64,000 nt of DNA from the NCBI RefSeq assembly GCF_030209435.1, contig NZ_JARVRX010000002.1, forward strand, positions 186,001 through 250,000. The letters are read 5' to 3'. Each line of letters begins with the position of its first letter. The stretch's first letter is position 1. Shown piece by piece: positions 56,761 through 64,000 of the stretch. Below the pieces are notes generated by a model. The model searched no databases and was not told the DNA's origin. It saw only the letters and a program-made list of their open reading frames with translations. This DNA is from Mycolicibacterium sp. lyk4-40-TYG-92 (lineage in GTDB: Bacteria; Actinomycetota; Actinomycetes; Mycobacteriales; Mycobacteriaceae). The position numbers and the translations under genes were made by a program.

Positions 56761-57251
56761 CGCGGCTGGCGTCCGTCCTCGCCGCCGTGGCGGTTGCCAC
56801 CGCCATGGCGCCCATCGCACGCGCCGACGACCACGCGACCACCGGCGCCTGCAGCTGGGTGCACACCGACGAAGCCGCGGTCTTTCTCGAAGGCTCGGCG
56901 ACGGTCGAACCGATCCGGACCGAACTTCCCGAATTATCTTGCGCCTACCGGGCATTCGACGCACCGCAGGGTCGGCGCAGCCTGGAGTCCGACGTCCGGT
57001 TCGCCGACGCGTTCCCCTGGGACGCCGCGACGACCTTCCAACAGGTGGCCACTTGGCCCAGGGCCACGGAGGTCGACGGTGTCGGCCTCAAGGCGGTCTG
57101 CACCTACGAGCCCAATGTCACGCCACCCTCCACCACGTTGACCGTGTTGTTGACGGGGGAGCGGATCTACCGCGTCACGGGTAGCTACGTGTGGCGCTGT
57201 GAAACGCTGAAGTCGTTCGCGGAACTGGCAATAGCTCGCGTCGGCCCATAG
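56757..57251 (+). CDS. Small secreted protein
   Basis: 164 aa from GTG 56757, overlapping the upstream stop. Signal peptide ~1-24 (LASVLAAVAVATAMAPIARA/DD). The mature part has three or four cysteines (ACSWVHTDEAAVF, LSCAYRAF, AVCTYEPN, WRCETL), probably two disulfides. It resembles the DUF3558-like small exported proteins of mycobacteria in layout, but I cannot confirm this. Co-transcribed with the beta-propeller gene; embR-like follows 19 bp later with its own promoter. Confidence 0.72.
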   Translation: MTRLASVLAAVAVATAMAPIARADDHATTGACSWVHTDEAAVFLEGSATVEPIRTELPELSCAYRAFDAPQGRRSLESDVRFADAFPWDAATTFQQVATWPRATEVDGVGLKAVCTYEPNVTPPSTTLTVLLTGERIYRVTGSYVWRCETLKSFAELAIARVGP

Positions 57252-57258
57252 CACCGGA

Positions 57259-57264
57259 TACCCT
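57259..57264 (+). promoter_or_regulatory. Leaderless -10 element of the embR-like gene
   Basis: TACCCT, preceded by GA, 6 nt before ATG 57271. No ribosome site is present. Confidence 0.45.
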
Positions 57265-57270
57265 CGGCCC

Positions 57271-58392
57271 ATGCGGCCGACCGGAATCGATTTCGGTGTT
57301 CTGGGCACGCTGCGGATGGCCGTCGACGAACGAGTCGTCTCGCTGGGCGCACCCAAGCAGCGCGCGGTGTTCGCGATGCTGCTTCTCAATCGCGGCCGCC
57401 CGGTGTCGGTGGACGCCCTGATCGACGCGGTGTGGGAGCAGTCACCGGCCGCGGCCGCCCGCACCGCGCTGCACTCCTACATCTCCAACCTCCGAAAGAT
57501 CTTGGCGGAGTCCGGAATGCCGCGGGAGACGCTGGCCGCGGCCCCGCCCGGATATCGGCTCGACGTGCCGGAGGACGCAACCGACCTGGGGCGCTTCGAG
57601 AAGGAGAAGGTCGCCGGCGTGCGGGCGGCGGCCGCCGGTCACTTCCCGTCCGCGGCGGTGCATCTGTCGGCGGCCCTGGCGCAGTGGCGGGGTCCGGCCC
57701 TCGGCGATCTGGCCGACTTCGCTTTCGTCGACGCCGTCGCCGCCGCGCTGGCCGACGAGCGTATTGCCGTGGAGACCGCGCGTGCCGAGGCCGAAATCGC
57801 CTGTGGGCAGGCCGCTCTGGTGATCGGGCCGCTGGAGTCGCTGGTCGCCGAACACCCCTACCGCGAACCGCTGTGGGCGCAGCTGATCACCGCCTACTAC
57901 AGCTGTGGACGGCAGGCGGACGCGCTCGACGCGTGCCGGCGCGTGAAGTCGATCCTGGCCGAGGATCTCGGTATCGATCCCGGCGCGCCGATAAGTGCCC
58001 TGCAGCAACGCATTCTGCGTCAGGAACCGCTCGACGTACAGGGCGCCGCGCAGGCGACGGCGGTGCACACCATCGGCCGGCTCCGGTCGGACTCCACAAG
58101 GTCGAGCGCGTCCCGGGCGGGCCTGCGCGACGCGTCCGGGCAGTGGTTCGCCTTGCGCGCCATGGCGACCCGCATCGGCCGGCTGGCCGACAACGACATC
58201 GTGCTCGACGCGGCAGACGTCAGCCGCCACCACGCTGTCATCGTCGACGCGGGCAGCGGCCCGGTGATGGTGGATCTGCGCTCGGCCAACGGCGTGTACG
58301 TGCAGGGCACACGGATCGAGGCCAACACCAATCTGTTCGACGGTGATCGCATCCGCATCGGCGCGCACGAATTCACCCTCGAACTCGGGTAG
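57271..58392 (+). CDS. EmbR-like transcriptional regulator (OmpR-type wHTH, BTAD, FHA)
   Basis: 373 aa with the three-domain EmbR layout. Winged helix ~1-95 (QRAVFAMLLLNRGRPVSVDALIDAVWE). Bacterial transcriptional activation domain ~100-250. C-terminal FHA domain ~290-373 with IGRLADNDIVL, VSRHHAVIV and LRSANGVYVQG, the phosphothreonine-binding residues. Family knowledge: EmbR is phosphorylated by, and binds, Ser/Thr kinases through FHA and activates cell-wall genes. Its DNA-binding half is SARP-like, and SARP proteins bind 11-bp-phased direct repeats, exactly what flanks this gene at 55473 and 58399. Confidence 0.88.
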   Translation: MRPTGIDFGVLGTLRMAVDERVVSLGAPKQRAVFAMLLLNRGRPVSVDALIDAVWEQSPAAAARTALHSYISNLRKILAESGMPRETLAAAPPGYRLDVPEDATDLGRFEKEKVAGVRAAAAGHFPSAAVHLSAALAQWRGPALGDLADFAFVDAVAAALADERIAVETARAEAEIACGQAALVIGPLESLVAEHPYREPLWAQLITAYYSCGRQADALDACRRVKSILAEDLGIDPGAPISALQQRILRQEPLDVQGAAQATAVHTIGRLRSDSTRSSASRAGLRDASGQWFALRAMATRIGRLADNDIVLDAADVSRHHAVIVDAGSGPVMVDLRSANGVYVQGTRIEANTNLFDGDRIRIGAHEFTLELG

Positions 58393-58398
58393 GCGCAC

Positions 58399-58415
58399 GC
58401 CAAGAATCTGCCAAG
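58399..58415 (+). promoter_or_regulatory. SARP-type direct repeat, site B
   Basis: GCCAAG (58399-58404), AATCT, GCCAAG (58410-58415). This matches site A at 16 of 17 bases and also continues with a G. It lies 22 bp before the start of the DUF3298-like secreted gene and 7 bp after the embR-like stop. Confidence 0.65.
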
Positions 58416-58437
58416 GGCATCGGTGAACCATGAGGGC

Positions 58438-59091
58438 ATGAGGATTTCGGCTCTTTTCCTGGCCGCGACGATGACGCTGCTGAGCCTGGCGCCGGCCGCT
58501 TCGGCGCAGCAGTCGTGCGGCACCCTCGGCGGGACGCCCGACGCCACCGGTATCTGCCGGATCCATGAGGTCGGCACCGGGTATGAACGGACCGCCGCCT
58601 TCCCGGTCGACTATCCCGACCAGCAGGCGGTCGGCGACTTCCTGGCCCAGGACCGTGACAGTTTCGTCGGCTGGGTGGACAGGTTCGGCCGCGGCCGCGG
58701 GTATGAGGAGACCGTGACGCCGACGGTGTACCGCTCGGCGCGGACGCAGAGCCTGGTGCTCAAGATCGTCGACCCGACCGGCTTCGCCCACGAAGGGCAC
58801 CCCGACATCCGGTACCGCACCTTCACCTACGGGGCCGGCGGGCCGATCACCATCGACACGCTGTTCGGTCCGGGTTCCGATCCGGCGGCGATCCTGACTT
58901 CGGTGGTGCAGCGCGCGTTGAAGGCGCGCAACGCGGCGCTGATCGAGCCCGACCGCGGCTCGTACCGGAATTTCGCGCTCACCGACGAGGCCGTGACCTT
59001 CTTTTTCGGCGAGAGCCAGCTTGCGGGCAACGGTGGCCCGCTCACGGTCGCGGTGCCGGTGGGCGACCTGGGCGGCCGGCTCCAGGGATAG
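58438..59091 (+). CDS. Secreted DUF3298/RsiV-like protein (MPT64/TB22.2-type)
   Basis: 217 aa from ATG 58438 with GAGGGC just upstream. ATG 58423 would add five residues. Signal peptide ~1-24 (LLSLAPAASA/QQ). The pattern FPVDYPDQQAVGDFLAQDRDSF, TPTVYRSARTQSLVLKI, FTYGAGGPITIDTLFGPG and FALTDEAVTFFFGESQL is that of the DUF3298 domain found in MPT64 and TB22.2, secreted mycobacterial antigens. Two cysteines near the mature N-terminus (SCGTLGGTPDATGIC) may form a disulfide. Preceded by direct-repeat site B. Confidence 0.8.
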   Translation: MRISALFLAATMTLLSLAPAASAQQSCGTLGGTPDATGICRIHEVGTGYERTAAFPVDYPDQQAVGDFLAQDRDSFVGWVDRFGRGRGYEETVTPTVYRSARTQSLVLKIVDPTGFAHEGHPDIRYRTFTYGAGGPITIDTLFGPGSDPAAILTSVVQRALKARNAALIEPDRGSYRNFALTDEAVTFFFGESQLAGNGGPLTVAVPVGDLGGRLQG

Positions 59092-59445
59092 GGCCGACGG
59101 GCCGCGTGCTTGCGCTGGGCGCGAAATGCGTCGGCAGCTTCGATGTGCACACGGTAGGGTTGCGGATAGGTGAACAGCCCTGATCAGGGTATGTCTGGCC
59201 GGCCTGTCGAGCCAACGCCAACCGGCGCCGGAAAGACACGCCAGAATCACGGTCAGCGCGCCGAGGGGTGGCAAGCCACCGATCGGGCTATGTTCTCCTG
59301 CACACGGATAAATACCACCGGAGCGATTCGGCCCTTTCGGTCGCACCGCAACGGAGCGAACGGGTAGCGTCGGGATCACACCCGAAAAAAACCCACTATC
59401 TGGTGTAACGACTGACGGCGACCGGAGAAAGTAGGGCCTCACCCC
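59092..59445. other. Intergenic region upstream of clpX
   Basis: 354 bp with no gene. It holds a perfect 12-bp palindrome CCCTGATCAGGG (59178-59189) and a GGTGGC-AA-GCCACC hairpin (59267-59280). An A-rich patch (CCCGAAAAAAACCC, near 59381) lies close to where a promoter for clpX would be, followed by TATCTGGTGTAACGACT. Confidence 0.5.
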
Positions 59446-60726
59446 ATGGCGCGCATCGGAGACGGCGGTGACCTGCTGAAGTGCTCGTTCTGTGGAAAGA
59501 GCCAGAAGCAGGTCAAGAAGCTGATTGCTGGACCTGGCGTCTACATCTGCGACGAGTGCATCGATCTCTGCAACGAGATCATCGAGGAGGAGCTGGCCGA
59601 CGCTGACGACGTCAAGCTTGACGAGCTGCCCAAGCCCCAGGAGATCCGGGACTTCCTCGAGGGCTACGTCATCGGTCAGGACAACGCCAAGAAGACGCTC
59701 GCCGTGGCCGTCTACAACCACTACAAGCGCATCCAGGCGCAGGAGAAGTCGCGCGACTCCCGGTCCGAGCCGGTCGAGCTCGCCAAGTCGAACATCCTGA
59801 TGCTCGGGCCGACCGGCTGCGGCAAGACCTACCTGGCGCAGACCCTGGCCAAGATGCTCAACGTGCCGTTCGCCATCGCCGACGCGACCGCGCTGACCGA
59901 GGCGGGGTACGTCGGCGAGGACGTCGAGAACATCCTGCTGAAGCTGATCCAGGCGGCTGACTACGACGTCAAGCGCGCCGAGACGGGCATCATCTACATC
60001 GACGAGGTCGACAAGATCGCCCGCAAGAGCGAGAACCCGTCGATCACCCGCGACGTGTCGGGCGAGGGCGTGCAGCAGGCACTCCTGAAAATCCTCGAGG
60101 GGACGCAGGCGTCGGTGCCGCCGCAGGGTGGCCGCAAGCACCCGCACCAGGAATTCATCCAGATCGACACCACCAACGTGCTGTTCATCGTGGCCGGTGC
60201 GTTCGCGGGCCTGGAGAAGATCGTGTCGGACCGGGTCGGCAAGCGCGGTCTGGGCTTCGGCGCCGAGGTGCACTCCAAGGCCGAGATCGACACCCAGGAC
60301 CACTTCGCCGAGGTGCTGCCCGAGGACCTGATCAAGTTCGGTCTGATCCCCGAGTTCATCGGCCGTCTCCCGGTCGTGGCGTCGGTGACCAACCTGGACA
60401 AGGAATCGCTGGTGTCGATCCTGTCCAAGCCCAAGAACGCCCTCGTCAAGCAGTACGTCCGGCTCTTCGAGATGGACGGGGTCGAGCTGGAGTTCACCGA
60501 CGACGCCCTCGACGCCATCGCCGACCAGGCCATTCACCGCGGCACCGGTGCCCGCGGCCTGCGCGCCATCATGGAAGAGGTCCTGCAGCCGGTGATGTTC
60601 GACATCCCGAGCCGCGACGACGTCGCCAAGGTGGTCGTCACCAAGGAAACCGTGCAGGACAACGTGCTGCCGACCATCGTGCCGCGCAAGGCGCCCCGCT
60701 CGGAGCGGCGCGACAAGAGCGCATAG
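59446..60726 (+). CDS. clpX: ATP-dependent Clp protease ATP-binding subunit ClpX
   Basis: 426 aa AAA+ unfoldase delivering substrates to ClpP1P2. The N-terminal zinc finger has C13, C16, C35 and C38. Walker A is GPTGCGKT (121-128), Walker [12 protein letters not shown], and the substrate-pore/RKH-type region [34 protein letters not shown] is intact. The IGF-type ClpP-docking loop is at [22 protein letters not shown], where LGF replaces IGF as usual in actinobacteria. The sensor region [13 protein letters not shown] is present. Separated from clpP2 by the secreted-protein cluster. Confidence 0.96.
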   Translation: MARIGDGGDLLKCSFCGKSQKQVKKLIAGPGVYICDECIDLCNEIIEEELADADDVKLDELPKPQEIRDFLEGYVIGQDNAKKTLAVAVYNHYKRIQAQEKSRDSRSEPVELAKSNILMLGPTGCGKTYLAQTLAKMLNVPFAIADATALTEAGYVGEDVENILLKLIQAADYDVKRAETGIIYIDEVDKIARKSENPSITRDVSGEGVQQALLKILEGTQASVPPQGGRKHPHQEFIQIDTTNVLFIVAGAFAGLEKIVSDRVGKRGLGFGAEVHSKAEIDTQDHFAEVLPEDLIKFGLIPEFIGRLPVVASVTNLDKESLVSILSKPKNALVKQYVRLFEMDGVELEFTDDALDAIADQAIHRGTGARGLRAIMEEVLQPVMFDIPSRDDVAKVVVTKETVQDNVLPTIVPRKAPRSERRDKSA

Positions 60727-60739
60727 TTCTCTCCAAAGG

Positions 60740-60774
60740 AAAAGCCCCCGCTGCGGCGGGGGCTTTTCTTTTTC
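60740..60774 (+). terminator. Intrinsic terminator after clpX
   Basis: AAAAGCCCCCGC (60740-60751), TGCG loop, GCGGGGGCTTTT (60756-60767), then CTTTTTC. The A/T-flanked stem works on both strands, so it also ends fdhD. Confidence 0.92.
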
Positions 60775-60778
60775 ACCG

Positions 60779-61590
60779 CTATCGGGCGATGCGATCCGGG
60801 CGGGTGTAGACGTTCATCGATTCGCCGCGCAGGAAGGCCACCAAGGTCAGTCCCGCCTGGCTGGCCAGGTCGACCGCCAACGACGATGGTGCCGATACGG
60901 CCGCCAGCAGCGGGATACCGGCCATGACGGCCTTCTGTGTCAGTTCGAACGATGCCCGGCCGCTGACCAGCAGGACGGTACCGGTCAGCGGGATGCGGCC
61001 CTGCTCGAGCGCCCACCCGATCACCTTGTCCACCGCGTTGTGCCGGCCGATGTCCTCGCGGGCGACGAACATCTCGCCGTCGGCGCTGAACAGCGCGGCG
61101 GCGTGCAGCCCGCCGGTGCTGTTGAAAACCTTCTGGGCCTGGCGCAGTTGCTGCGGCAGCGCTGAGAGTGTGGCGTTGGTGACGGTGGTCGGGTCGTCGC
61201 CGGGGGAGTAGTGGCTGACGGTGCGGACGGCGTCGATGGACGCCTTGCCGCACACACCGCACGATGAGGTGGTGTAGAAGTTGCGCGTCACGTCGACCGA
61301 CGGCGGCGGGACATGGGGTGCCAGCGTCACGTCGAGCACGTTGTAGGTGTTGGTGCCGTCGTCGGTGGCGCCGCGGCAGTAGGCGACACGGGCGATGTCG
61401 TCGCGGCGGGCGATGACGCCCTCGGTGAGCAGAAAGCCCTGGGCCAGTTCGACATCCGAGCCCGGCGTCCGCATGGTGACACTGAGCGGAGTGCCGTTGA
61501 CGCGGATTTCCAGGGGTTCCTCGACGGCCAGGGTCTCCGGGCGGGAGACCGCGCCGTCGGCGGTGACATGTTCGGCTCGGCGCCGTGCGG

Positions 61591-61603
<13 letters not shown>
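60779..61603 (-). CDS. fdhD: Formate dehydrogenase accessory sulfurtransferase FdhD
   Basis: 274 aa. FdhD passes sulfur to the molybdenum cofactor of formate-dehydrogenase-type enzymes. The signature cysteines lie in SSCGVCGK (C115, C118). [21 protein letters not shown] and the C-terminal [30 protein letters not shown] are conserved. GTG start at 61603, overlapping the upstream fdhF gene by 13 bp, so the maturase and its client are co-translated. Equivalent to Rv2899c. Confidence 0.93.
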
Positions 61604-63933
<2,330 letters not shown>

Positions 63934-63939
63934 CCCTCC

Positions 63940-63945
63940 AATCTA
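63940..63945 (-). promoter_or_regulatory. Leaderless -10 element of fdhF
   Basis: TAGATT on the minus strand, 6 nt before ATG 63933. The intervening GGAGGG abuts the ATG, so leaderless initiation fits better than Shine-Dalgarno use. Confidence 0.45.
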
Positions 63946-64000
63946 ATGCTGGAAATCTGGGATTCAGGTCTGGATTTGCGGCATCGGTCATCGGTATTTC

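Noticed and set aside
57442..60537. About 1030-codon minus-strand frame opposite embR-like and clpX
   Set aside because: Antisense shadow: it crosses several plus-strand genes and intergenic signals, with no recognisable domain.

Overview
The window is chromosomal DNA of a mycobacterium, most likely a fast-growing Mycolicibacterium-type species. The evidence is very high GC, frequent GTG starts, ATGA/GTGA-coupled operons, and families typical of mycobacteria: an MspA-type porin, WS/DGAT, PlsB2/PlsC, large NAD-glutamate dehydrogenase, a mycothiol-linked DsbA-like reductase, a 13E12 HNH protein, EmbR-like regulator and ClpP1/ClpP2/ClpX. From memory of the M. tuberculosis map, the conserved genes run in the order Rv2497c to Rv2457c, on the + strand here, and then jump to the fdhD/fdhF pair (Rv2899c/Rv2900c).

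Layout. 0.2-3.5 kb: branched-chain 2-oxoacid dehydrogenase operon bkdABC. 3.5-6.5 kb: EchA14-like hydratase, MspA-like porin, an acidic small protein, a membrane protein and tRNA-Arg. 6.6-12 kb: overlapping acyltransferase operon (WS/DGAT, plsC, plsB2). 12.2-20.5 kb: SSB-like protein, ettA, gdh, a thioesterase and a conserved protein. 20.6-29.8 kb is accessory relative to that backbone. It holds an SOS-controlled HNH gene, a mobile-element scar with an SDR remnant, a small enzyme operon facing a TetR gene, and a four-gene oxygenase cluster (two di-iron-like proteins, Baeyer-Villiger monooxygenase, SDR) preceded by a second TetR gene. 29.8-40.2 kb returns to the backbone (aglA, glbO, HNH, DUF5130 pair, pepN, mycoredoxin-2-like), interrupted by alkB and a Tat-exported GMC oxidase. 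40.4-47.9 kb: Ser/Thr kinase, rpiB, nei, and an inserted NAD-salvage operon (PRPP-synthetase-like, nadV, NrtR-like regulator) behind a 26-bp operator. 48-50.3 kb: envelope proteins and a second alkB. 50.7-60.7 kb: tRNA-Gly, tRNA-Pro, tig, clpP1, clpP2, then a secreted-protein/EmbR-like insertion, then clpX. 60.8-64 kb: fdhD and a YdeP/FdhF-type molybdoenzyme.

The most notable observations are these. (1) The NAD module resembles the two-gene NAD-reconstitution pathway known from phages, here with its own ADP-ribose-sensor-type repressor. (2) Two copies of an 11-bp-phased direct repeat (GCCAAG-N5-GCCAAG), each ahead of secreted-protein genes, flank a SARP-like EmbR gene and are its likely operators. 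(3) A LexA box exactly fills the 17-bp spacer of a leaderless promoter. (4) Perfect palindromic operators precede the echA14-like gene and the tetR/NTF2 pair. (5) About ten genes begin at a -10 element placed for leaderless transcription. (6) The mycoredoxin-2-like protein has CPWA instead of CPWC.

All functional assignments come from reading the translated proteins by eye. No database search was run, and M. tuberculosis or M. smegmatis equivalents are recalled, not aligned.
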